Program-made: the position numbers and the translations under genes
Shown: positions 11,451 through 23,800 of the stretch, piece by piece
How the letters are laid out: every line of letters starts with the position of its first letter
Numbering within the stretch: position 1 is the stretch's first letter
Assembly: GCA_006176705.1 (NCBI GenBank)
Contig: QRFJ01000480.1
Span: forward strand, 207,103 to 271,102
Direction: 5' to 3'
From: Cocos nucifera
Lineage: Eukaryota; Streptophyta; Magnoliopsida; Arecales; Arecaceae
Length of the DNA stretch: 64,000 nucleotides
The notes under the pieces: model-generated
The model's database searches: none
What the model saw: only the letters and a program-made list of their open reading frames with translations
What the model was told of the DNA's origin: nothing

Positions 11451-12400
11451 TAGTTTTGATATTCTTTTTAGTTATTGAAAAGAGAATGATTTCGATCGTC
11501 ATAATGATTACAATCTCTATATAAACAAATATGGAGAGTGATGCTAATAAACCAAACCTCGATGTATGAAACCATTCCTCTTCGGAATCGAGATACAAGT
11601 ATGATATCTAGAAAAAGGATGGCAAGTGTTACCTGATTATTGCCAAATTGTCAATCATATTGTCAAAACTTTTTGAACTATGAGAGAAGTTAAGGCATAG
11701 ACATCATCGGCGGGCACGAATGATTTTAGAATCATGCAATGGATAAACTCACCCTCATTGAGGGTGGAGGACCGAGAGGATGAGATGGAATGAGAACTTA
11801 TCAAGTAAAATATGGTAGTTTGAAATCATCTTTTAAAATTAAAGAAAGACATCCTCTGGGAAACACAAACTAGATGTACAAAGAAACTTTGATGCTTGTT
11901 CTTTGAGCAAGAACTATAAACCTGTTGTATACTAGTTTTGATATTTTTTAGTTATTGAAAAGAAAAGAGTTTCGGTCTTTATGATGATTACAATCTCTAC
12001 ATATAAACAAATATGGAGAGCAATGTCAATAAACCACCCCTCCATGTATGGAACCATTCCTCTTCTGAATAAAGATACAAGTGTGATGTCCAAAAGGGGA
12101 AGAAAGAAAATGGATAGCAAGTGTTATCTAATTGGTGCCAATTATATTGTCGAAACTTTTTGAACCATGAGAGAAGTTAAGGCGTAGACATTATTAGCGG
12201 GCATGGATGATTTTAGAATCATACAATAGATAAATTCACTCTTATTAAGGGTGGAGAGCTGAGAGGATGAGAATTTATCGAGTGAAATATAGTAGTCTGA
12301 AACCATCTTTTAAAATTAGAGAAAGGCATCATCTAAAAAACATAAACTAGATGCGCAAAAAAACTTTGATGCTTATTTTTTGAGCAAGGACTATAAAATC
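11451..12400. repeat. Tandem duplication, two units of about 485 bp
   Basis: The block starting ATTAGTTTTGATATTC near 11451 recurs starting CTAGTTTTGATATTT near 11934. Matching landmarks follow in the same order: TTATTGAAAAGA, ACAATCTCTA, ACAAATATGGAGAG, ACCATTCCTCTTC, AAACTTTGATGCTT and TGAGCAAG. Each copy ends near ACTATAAA. No open frame or terminal repeats mark it as a transposon. Confidence 0.8.
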
Positions 12401-14666
12401 ATCATAGGAAAAGAATCAAGGGTTGTAAGATTGAAGGTCGTTCTAAAATTCAACAACCGAGCCACCATATTTCATACCATATTAAAAGCAAAAAAGATTA
12501 CCACTCTTCTAATTGTATTGTCAAGTATAGTTGTCAACATAATTTTGATTTTAAGATGTAGTGTCATCGTATTGATAGATTGACAACCAACAACTGTTAG
12601 CTCAGCTAATTAGCATCCCCCCATCCAAAGGCATTTTGGGTGGATATCCAAGTTGAAATCCAGGTGGCATATTGCCTAGTATATTGCTCAAAAAGAATCT
12701 ATAGGGCAAGAATTTTATATTTACTTATGACATGATAGAAACTTATGAGTACCTTATACCATGACCTACATATAAGTTTAAGCCTAAGAAATTCCATGAC
12801 AACTCATCAAACATTCGAACAGTGACATATCGAGTTGCTGAATTGTAGCCATGGCCAGCAAAGATGATTGAATTGTTGAATCTCGTTGGCCATTTTTTTT
12901 TATGGCTTGATCATGTTTGTGGAAGCAAAAGGAAATAGAGAACTTCTATATTAACGTTGGAAGCAGCCTTCCAAAAATTTATTGAACGTTCCGTTGTTTG
13001 TTGTATCAATTATTTCGATTGATCCATTATGTACTGACATACCTTTTTCCTAAAAAAAATACCTGCATTGTTAAGCAGATGGTGAAACTAATTTTCTCCT
13101 TCTGTGGTAAGAATTTTAATAACCTTTTAGCTCCCAACCATGTTGAGGAGAGAATAAGAAGTGCTATCAAACTTGTAGATCAAATTAGGAATTTCAAAGT
13201 AACCTTGGAAGACTTACATTTCAAAGTAATCACAAGGCACAAAAACATGGAGCATTCGTATCATAGCTGTACTTCATGTTTATTTTAAATTTCTTCATAA
13301 TAATATTGATGAAATTTTACTCAAGAAGATCCAAAACTTAAATAATGATAATAATAATTAAAAAAAATCTTAGATTAAAATATTCCCAAAAGGGATTTTT
13401 TTTCATTATTCATCAAGGAAAAATGCTTAGGGGCGCATGTCATGTGCGCAAGGCAAGTTCATCACCGACCCATAAATGCTGATTTAGCAATTTTACAATC
13501 ATCCATAGCAACAATCGCAAGAGTTTTTCCAATTTTCATGTGCGATGTGACAAGAAAATCATTCACACGCATGCAATGGGAGCCCTGTAGCATTACCAAT
13601 GTCTTTAAGAATGGAGTTTCCATCAGGATAGAGATAGGAGGAAGCAAAAGGTTCCAGTCTCAATGTAGCTGCACAATGCATAGGCATCCAAGGTTTGCTG
13701 ACAACGCTGTTAAGCAGGGATGAGCCTCTACCAACTAATTTTCATATGCTAAATAAGGCTTCCTTTATGGGCTTTTTATGGGAATCCTGCATCATCTCGA
13801 CCTTTAACCCATGACATTTGACAAAGATAAGCAGCCTAGATACAACAGTCTGCTAATTTCCTTGATGCACATCCATGAACTGGACTTTCAAACAACCTTC
13901 CATGCAGTACAAGAAACAAGAGATTCGAAGAGAGAGTAAATCATTATAGAAAACAATCGATTGCTGAACACACGATGACGGGAACAATGAGCGTTCCTTG
14001 TCCCCTTCCCGAGAAAAGGGGCATCACAAAATTCTAGAGCTTGACTAATTGTATGGATTGCATCATCAAATGTTATATTCTTACCAGATAGATTTCAAAC
14101 ACCCAAAAAAAGAGAGGAAAAAATGACATAAACCGAACACTGCAGAAAAAAAAAAAAAAAAAACAAAAAAAAAACAAAAAACACATACACAAATGTCACA
14201 AACTCTTTTCCAACTTAATTCCTGAAGATTTTTATGATACGAAGAACCTGGAGCGTTTCAGGTTCATCAGGGCACCACTGAGACACTATGACAGTGCAGG
14301 TGCCGAGCTATTTTATGGTAATCTCCATATACCATGCTAAAGGAGGAAAATTAAGTACCTGAATCCACAAATGGTGAGATACAAGGTAATTATTCTACAC
14401 CATCTTTGGACAAATGTACAAATTAGCATTTCTCAACCAGGATTGAAACAAAATATAAACCTTATGTTTCTTGTGTGCTCCACATCAGGAGCATTGTATG
14501 GCACCAAAACTTCTATAAAAACCCTCTTTTCTATTCCACATTATAGCCAGAGGCGGTCCAGTAACTCTTGATTCTTCTGTCTTTGAATTACATTATCTCC
14601 CATAGAAAGGATAAGGGAGACCAAGTCCAAGCTGAGCCCTTTGAGAAGCCAAATCATTCTCATGAA

Positions 14667-14672
14667 TTTATT
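14667..14672 (-). terminator. Possible poly(A) signal of the EREX-like gene
   Basis: AATAAA on the minus strand about 190 bases past the stop at 14860. The spacing suits a plant 3' UTR; this is weak evidence alone. Confidence 0.35.
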
Positions 14673-14859
14673 TTTTCTGTAGACAAAAATATGATTACAA
14701 CAGCGCAAAAGGAAGCTATTGTTCTCAAGATGCAGATGACCACTTGCCCTTGCACGGATAATGCATGGAGTTAACGCTCAAGAGAACCCTCAGCAGAATG
14801 TGAATGCCGATCACTGAATCATAAAACAAGCATTCAACAGAATTTACAGTAGCCTCATT

Positions 14860-17800
14860 TCATCTCTCTAAGAACCGGTTAAGAACAGTCCTCCTAGAGG
14901 GAACTTCATCGCTATCTTCCTTCTCTGGTTTAACAACTGTATTGAGAGCACAACGAATAACAGAATTGACTTGTTTCCTCAGTCTTGCATTATCTATAAA
15001 TATATCTGTCAGCATTTTTCTTATCTCATCATCTGCATTAATTGGATTTTCGCCATTTGTAGAAATTAGATTTTCAGAGGATTCACTACTTCGAGCCTCA
15101 TCCACATCTGAGATGGTCTGTTCCTCATCCCGCGCAAGGAGCTGTGCCTATAGAGAATCAGCATTCAATCACTTATTAAAGTATGTAAAATCAAATCTTT
15201 AGATGAACTTATGCAACCACCTATATGTCTGTGAGAAAGAATATCATAAGAATCTAAACTTCAGCACACTGTTGTACATTTCAAGTACTAAAGATGATAC
15301 TAAGTTGTTTATAGCAGGAGATGCAGACCAAAATTTTTTATAGGAAAAATGTAGTATTGCACAAGATAGGACTCCGAAGGTGCATCAATCAACAGCATTA
15401 TACAGGGCACAATAAGGCAGAATATGCCGAGCTGCTGACATTTTGCTCCAGTTGGAAAAGTGAGAATTATATATGAATTATCATGCTTTTCAAATTGGCC
15501 TTTGCAGCTGTTTCAATGTGAATCTTCATGATGGCCTTGCTTTCAATAGTTTTGATAAACTTTACTTACATGTCTAGTTTTGATGTATCCAGAGATGCCA
15601 CAGACATGGTCAACCTAAGTTAACCAAACCGAAAGAAAATAAAATATTTCTCACAGAAATTTTATAACATAGCCCTAAATTCAGAAACCAACTCATGTCA
15701 TACAAAGACATGTAAATGCATATGCGCATGGCACACATGTTGATAACCATAGCTCAACCTCAACTAATATGCCTTGTTCCATTTTTGGGGCTGCAAAGAT
15801 CAAGGTTTGATCCATCAAAGTTAAAGAAATGTATGTGACCGGTACTCTGCAGAACCATGTGATTTGGCTGTTGGCTCTTGGCCAAGGAATCACTGGACCA
15901 AAGAGGGGCTTGACATGATTTAAAAGGCCAGATCTTTAATAGGCAACATATGTATCCTGTAGGTAGGTTGCATAAGCTCATGCAGCCAAGAAGAAACAAT
16001 CCAAGGTTCCCTGGACTTGGAAGGAGTCTAGACAAAGAGGGGCAAAGAAAGTTTCAATATTGAAAGTCCATCTGTAATGAAGAAACCAAGAACCAGAGAG
16101 CAATACGATCATGTTGACAATTATGCATTTTCTTCAACATACTTCCCTAAATAAAAACTCACAACCATCATCCCGTGCTTATATTATTTCTAACTTCTAA
16201 TTCACACATCTGACAAGATGGAAAAAGTTAACAAGTAATGAATTTATATTAGGGTGGCACGCACTCAAAATGAGTTTGAGGCAAGTTTCAATCACAAGTT
16301 CTGATGAATATGGCAAACCATGTGGTTTTTCATCTTATTTCTGACTGGAATTGGGTAATTTCACTCTAAAAGAACAATAAAAGGTCAATTTCAAGTAGGA
16401 ATTGTTTGAGAAGCAGTGTCTGTTCAAATCTTCACAAAGAATCTAGGTGAAATGGTGAGGTAACAACTTGATCATCTCAGAGGCACAAAGGAATATGCAA
16501 TAGGAAATGAGAGCAAATTGAAATAGTTGATATTTTATTCAACAATAATTATATAACCAACAAGAATAAGACATGTTCTTGGTGATTAATAGATGTGATT
16601 ACCTCCACGAGTACCCACAGAACATCCATTAATATTTCCCTAAAAATATCATAATATTCCATCAATAAAGTAGCTGGAATCTTCTTCTAAGAGTGCCCCA
16701 GTGGCTTTGAAATCTATCTATAATCTTGTTCCTGTAACCCACCACCTACTCACACATCCACACCTAGAACTTGGTATCTTCCACGGCTATCCTAAAATAA
16801 TCAAAATTGTAATCCAATAATAAATGTATCATTCATTATATAATTTCATTCTGAATCCTTATGCATCTTTTTAATAAAAAGAAATAATCATATAAGTTTC
16901 TACTATCTTATAATACTACATATAATTTTGTAGAGATGCTTCCTATGCACTTTTGTTAAAATGCCCTAAGTTTTTAAAGAGTTTGCTTTCCCATTCCCAT
17001 GATGGAGTCTACGTATCCTCCTGACATAACAAAGATCCAGCCTTTGATTCTCAGTATCAGGTGGCTTTATTAAAGATAATGGAATAGACAATCATGCTTA
17101 TTTATAAAACTATCTTTGTGCTTTCCATTAGTAATGAATGCCCGAACAAGTAGAAACTTCTCTAATTTGATCAGAAGTGATTAGTATCGATTTCCATAGA
17201 TGCTTAAGTTCATTTGAACAATCTAGCTTAATTAACTAAATAATTTGATCATAAAGGTAGACATAAAAGCAAGAGGCACTTCCCTCACAAAGTTAATTTA
17301 TTAAATCCAAAGCAACCAAGACCACATGAAGAGAGAGAGAGAGAGAGAAGAAAATTGAACAGGATCATCACTCACTAGTATGAAATAATTACTTCAAATA
17401 GAGAAACTACTAACAGAAATTGAAGTCACCATGAAAGTTAAAAAACCATTAATTATCTGACTAGATAACCATTGAAGAATCATAAAGTTACCTCTGCAAG
17501 AAGAAGGCCAATTCTATTATCCGAAGTTGCCAGAAGATCCAGAGCATCAGATAGTGATGAAGGATTGATAGTGAACCTGTCTTCTGATTCTGAAAGAAAA
17601 TCAACACTGCATTCTTGAAGTCGATTGCGAAGAACTCTACATTCATCAAGAAGCTTCTTCCTTGCTGATTTTGCAAGTGCCCACCTTTGCTTTTCCTTAT
17701 GAGCAACCCTCTGGTTAAAGATATAAAATTTGAAGAAAGAGGGCTAAATTAGCAAGCAGGTCATTCCAAGAATTTGAAGTCATAACAACCTAGAACCAAG

Positions 17801-20800
17801 ACTTTAAACAACACATTATCCCATTATAATGGACCCCACCAAAACCATTATTTACCATTATAATGGTCATTATGGCGGTTATTTTTCGCAAAAAGAAAAT
17901 TTATAAATTTTTAAATATTAAAATAATCACTGAAATAATAGCTGTTATATCGATTTATAATGGGATAACAGGAAATAACAGAAGACTAATGGTGTTATCT
18001 TTTGCTTCACTTTTCATGCAATAAAATATTTTTTTTGATTCGGGAATTTTGAGGCAAAATATTCAAATTTTGGAAAATATTATTTTGTTTAAAAGAAGGT
18101 ACAAGTGAAAATAATAGTAGTCGTCTCAGTTATAACAGTCCGTTCTAACCAGAAATAATGGGAAATAATGAAAAATAACTGCCATTATCTTTTTCCACAT
18201 TATTTACCTCAATAACACAAATGGGGGCGGCCAAAACCATTATAACAGCTATTTTAATGGTTATAAAATAATTATTTAAAATCAAGATTCACAGTCTTGG
18301 GATTGAACTTGTACTGATACCATCCTATTATAATGCCGATATATGATACAATACAGTAAGATACATCATACCGAGTGTCAGCATGGTATGATATATGAGT
18401 ATGTTACAGTATATCCAGTATAGAACAGTACAACTAGTACAACAACCTTGCTTGAAACCATTTCCAGAACCGAAGCTTATCATACTCCAAAACTACTAAA
18501 AAAGTAAATCAATACAATAAAGTAAATTTTACAATCTTATCAATTGAAAAGGCTAAATAATATTGAGCTTACTAAATTAATCCAACTAAAATTTTCACAG
18601 TTTCCAATAAAGTTTTACATATGGCTCAAATTACACAAGGACAACAGAAACAAAATTGATGGTCGATGACCAAAATAGACCTTGGATTTGTTAAAAGAAA
18701 GAAAGAAAGAAAGAAAAAGTCCCTGATCAAATGACCTGGCAAGGAATAAGTGAAGATCCCCTATAGAACTGCCACCACCTCCAAGACAAATTATCAAACA
18801 ATAACCCAAAAGTGGAACATGATCTATAGTTTTTCTATAATAATAGAGCTTAACACGTGTGATGCATGTGCAGATACTCTCTCAGCAGAGAACATATTTT
18901 CTATTTCGCAAGACTGTATTTAAGAAAACCAGAAACAAATGAGTTTTTTTAAGCGGAACGGTCCAGGCACATGCTGGACTGTTGTTCCTTTTTTCTATTT
19001 TCTTTTTCCTTTTTTTTTTAAGTGCCACTAGAGGCTGCAGAATCCGGAATGTCCTGGATTCCTGAACTTCTTTATTAGGTTCAGCATAGGACAAGAGACC
19101 TTAGAGTCCAACATGCGCATGCTGGACTCCGAAACTTTCCCATCATTATATTCATGATTTTGATACAAAATGCAGCTCATATGGTGGTTGCAAAATAAAT
19201 GATCATTTAACCAAGTGCATTTATTTGAGCTAGAAACTTGTTCCAATCCTTATAGCTGAGGCAAAACTTATAATGGCTATGATTTGGAGGAAGGTATCAT
19301 TGGCACGCCAAGAATTAGCTCCGTATATACCATATAATTCAGTGCACGCCAGCACTTTGCAGAATTGGCATGCACTCGCATCAGAACATGCCAAGTACTA
19401 GCAAGCAGTTGCTGCCATTCCAATGCTAAATAACAGTAAGGCACTGGCATAAATAGTCTAAACTGTGCCAACTGACACTTTAATCCATGATTTGAAGAGA
19501 TGCACATTACTCAATTGCCGGATGCAGTATATCTTATGCAGAAGTTCTGAGATTATTGCAGGCTTTCCATTTTTCCCATTCGTTTTTAAACAGCAAGTGC
19601 CTAATTCCACCTTGATAATTTGTTCGATCTTTTGGTTTATTCCCATTTTTATTGTATTACTCAAAGGTAAAAGATAATTAAAAAAGAAATATGATATATA
19701 ACTGGACATTACTACTCATTTTGAGCACAGATGGCAATTTCCTTCATAAGCTAAAACTGTCTCTCCTTCACTCACATTCTTCAGGCATAATTAAATGCAT
19801 ACCTCTAATTCAGTCTTTTCTTTTAGACATTGATTTAGCATTTCCCTCAGCTCCGCTTGAGAACTCCTGAGAAATTTCACCTCTTTGACAAGAACTTTGA
19901 TATCTGCTTTTGACTTCATTTCTAATTCTTCTAGACGTTTCTGCATGATCTCTAATTCTTCTTTTTTAGTATCTAACTCTCGCAGCAATAATTCTTTCTC
20001 ACCACTGGCAGTTGTTTTTTCTGACTCTGCACGAGTTTTTTCATTCTGCAACATTCAGAAAAAAAAAAATGGAGAAAAACCAGTACTTGTGAGCATATCC
20101 TAAATTGAACAAATAAGTACTAAGACAGAGAGGAAAAAACGAACTTGCTCAATCTTAAGCCTTGACTCCATCTCTGCATACTTCCTGTGAAGTTCATCCA
20201 CATCCCATTGCATTTGTGTCACTCTTTCTCTTTCAACTAAAATGGCCTGTTGCAAGTTTTCTTTACTTTTCTGCTTAGTGACTTCCAATTCCACCTCTAA
20301 ATCCTTGACCTAGAACCACAAATATAAATTACAGTAAGGCGACACCTTATGGAGATACAGCAAGGTTACCAAAAAGTTCTTGAGTTATAAGATGACTCAA
20401 ATAGATTTGACAAATCATATATTTGTCACTGTTTTTTTCTTTTGATATCTAAATGCAGGACCTTTATCAAGGTTTAACAAATGAGAAAATAAAATTCAAA
20501 AAACCAATTTGATAAGAAGAAATAAGTTCATTAAACACCTCTCACATTAAATTTTAGAAGCATAAAAGACATGCAATTTTGACTAGCCATGCCAAGCAGA
20601 TCATTAAAAAAATTGCCCAAGATGCACCTTTGTTGTAAGGTATTCTTTCACAGCCATTTCTTGATTCAGTCGAGCTATAAGATCCTCCATATCTGTTTTT
20701 ACTGTCCCTAATCTTCTTTTCATGGTGACAAGAAATCTATTCAATTTATGCCGTTGATCAAATGGAAGGACAATTTGTGCATCATTTAAAACATGTGTCT

Positions 20801-23800
20801 CCAAGCTAGATAGAGTTTCCATTGCATTTTGAGCTTCAGAGCCACTAGGAAGATCAATAGAGCCATCCCAAATCGAATTAGTCATCCCAGGAATTGATAA
20901 TTCACTGCCTCGAATAGAACTTATGTCACTCCCAATACTTTCAGCAGAGAGTTTTCGAGTATGACCAGAAAGCTTATCATGATCCTGTTCCGAAGTTGAC
21001 TCTAGTCTGTCCCTGGAAAGAAATGTCTCCTTTGAAGTTACATCAGAACTATCCCTCTCCAAAACAAGGTTCTCTCTTCTGTGGTGCAATCTACTTCTAA
21101 GAAACTCTTCTGGCTGATCCAGGATTGATTCTCCCAGGATTCCATTAGCAACTGCCCCTCTTGGACCAGTTAGATCATAAGTCATTGCTAGATCCTCTGG
21201 ACTAGTTTCAGAAATTTGGTGCTTCCCTTGCCTGGGAGTTCCTGAGTCTGATGCTTCATATATATCACCAACAATGTCTGAAGCAACAAAGTGGGACTTA
21301 GATATGACTTTTGAACCATCAGCACTAGAAACACTTGAGCTAGGTCTGAGTGGAACTGAAGAGGGCATGGCAGTAGCATCACTTGAAGAGCTAGTTTCCA
21401 AATGATCATGATTTGCATCCCTAAATGCTGAAGAAAAAAGTGTGTAAGTAAAATGCAATCATATATCAAAGAAAAAAAAGTTAGCTTGACTCTGATAAAA
21501 AGAACAGATTAAAAGCCAACTAAGGTGTATGAAATGTTAAATTAGATATTTAGGATGCATAAAAAAAAAATCTATATCAGAACATGGCATTGGGAATCTA
21601 TAGCCAAAAACATTCTATATAAAGCAAGGCCAGAAGATACATAAAAATGATTGACAACTAAGAAACTGACAGATGCAGCGCAACAAAAACACACACAAGA
21701 CATGCACAACACATGCATGCAAGCACAGCACAAATGCATGCATGGTCACAGGCAAAGAAACACAATGACACATACATGATAAATAAATATGTATATACAT
21801 ATATGGGTAATAACACCTACATGACCTTGCAGCAGCTTCTAGATCAAGAAAATTTGCCATAGGAGCACTTCTAGATAGGTCTATGTCAGAAAGTAGCTTT
21901 CCCATCCATTCCTCCAAATCATGCCTCCTCTGCAACATAGCTATCCAGTTTGAGAATCATTAATCACCTAGCAAGGAAATGTACTACAGGACACCAAAAG
22001 GAAAAAGACTTTAAAATTGGGAATCTCCTGATATGTTCAATAATTAAAATGAAAACTGATATTTATGTTTGAAATAATTTTAGACATTTTTTGGTAATAA
22101 TTATTTTATCTTGTGCTGCTGTATAAAAGTGCAGAAATCCACTATCCTTGGAGCAGCAAACAATAACAATGACAGCATGATGATGATGATGATAAAGAAT
22201 TTCATATGAAGAAAGTAAAAAATATATATGTTTGATGTTAAATTTTCTCCGAAAAATATAAGTTATGATAGGCAGCATGTCAAGTATTTCCTACATATCA
22301 TACAAGAACAAATGGAAAACTTAAAATAGAAAATTATTCAAAAAATTGCTTGATTAAGATATTAAATATTTATTTGGATAAAATATGGAAAGGATTGCTA
22401 GAGAGATAAACTAAAACTGTCTCAACTCTCTTTTTGACAAGAAAGCATTCTTTCAGAGCAATACCTCAAGCAATGGAGAGCTATGCCATAAACAAGACAT
22501 CTAAATCACATCAATATGGAAGAGAAAACTTTTATTAAATGTCCAACTTCAATAATTCACTGAAGTGCAGTTCCTTTGTTCTTTAAGGAATCAGCACCAT
22601 ACCTCAAAACAAACGAATTTAAAAACCATCATGCCATTCTCATCCAATCAGGAAGAAGGAAGAATTCCTTCAACCCGCTTAACTCAAACCTCTCAAAAAG
22701 ATTCAGTAAAAAGTAGAAGCTTTGGTGTAAGTAATGTTTAGGTTCCCTTTTCTTTCATTGATCATTGATCCTAAACTGAGACGCATCACCTCCATTTATA
22801 ATAGTAAGGTTTGCCCTTGTATAATTTAGGTTGGATTACTCTCCTAATTCGAACAGGAGTAGCTTTCCCAAAATAGATATGACTAGCGAAAATAAACATG
22901 AAAAAGCTAAAATCCTACAAGGTAGATCTCAACTCCATCAAATTTGCCTACGGTCGCTCCACCTAATTCTTTCTGGATCGGGAGATACGTCTAGTCAAAA
23001 TCTTTTTCGAAAAGAATGGCTTGTTTCGAGGCCCAAATAATGGAATTAGGACTTGACTGCTAGCTGCATCACCCTAAATAAAATCATATATACACACACA
23101 CATACATACATACATATATACGTGCGTGCGTGCGTGTGTGCATGTATGTATATGTATATTGTCATGGTATCTACAAATCTTGTAATTGCAAAATCTACAA
23201 GATTCTTGATCCCTTTGGCTTCATATTTATCCTTATAACTTCAAGCTTTTCAACTCATTTGAGAGATAATATCACATAGCTAAGCCAGCTAAGCACCCAA
23301 ACAAGCCCTAGAGCTTGAAGACGATATATTAGAATATGACAAAAGGGTTACCTCAAAGTGAATACATGTTATTTTGGTAACCAACAAATAATTAAGGCCA
23401 ACAAGTGAGTTGATGAAGTTTTAACTAGTGTTTCTAAACCCGCTGAGCCAAACCCAACTGCCAATTCACAAGCGCCTTGTTCGGTTGTAGGTCAGCTAAT
23501 GATTGATAGGCCAAGCCAAATCCTTCACTAATTCTATGTTCCCCTCTTGCTCTTCAAGCACCAAACCAACCTTGTAATAATTCTGCATTCTTCTCTTTCA
23601 TCTTCACATACTGAACCAACTCCCACTCCAAGTCTCTCCTCCCCACCCCACAAACCAAAAAAAGGGCACTAGCTCTAGCATATATCCTAAAAGGGTATGA
23701 AGAAGAAAACAAGATTGCCTCCTTCCAATAGTTGGCTTTACTGATTCCCAGGAAATTTGGTTGTCCCATCTTTATAAACATAAGATTCAACTACCCTGCC

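Larger units (their letters stand above)
11100..14859. other. Intergenic region between the CUE gene and the EREX-like gene
   Basis: Mostly AT-rich DNA with no gene I can support. It contains the tandem duplication described separately and an A-rich run at about 14144-14180. The last few hundred bases before 14860 should be the 3' UTR of the PX-domain gene, which is read on the minus strand. Confidence 0.4.

Noticed and set aside
13462..13647. Minus-strand frame with KIGKTLAIVAMD, loosely like a hotdog thioesterase
   Set aside because: The likeness is limited to one strand's worth of residues, with no catalytic motif and no flanking exons; too weak to call even as a pseudogene.
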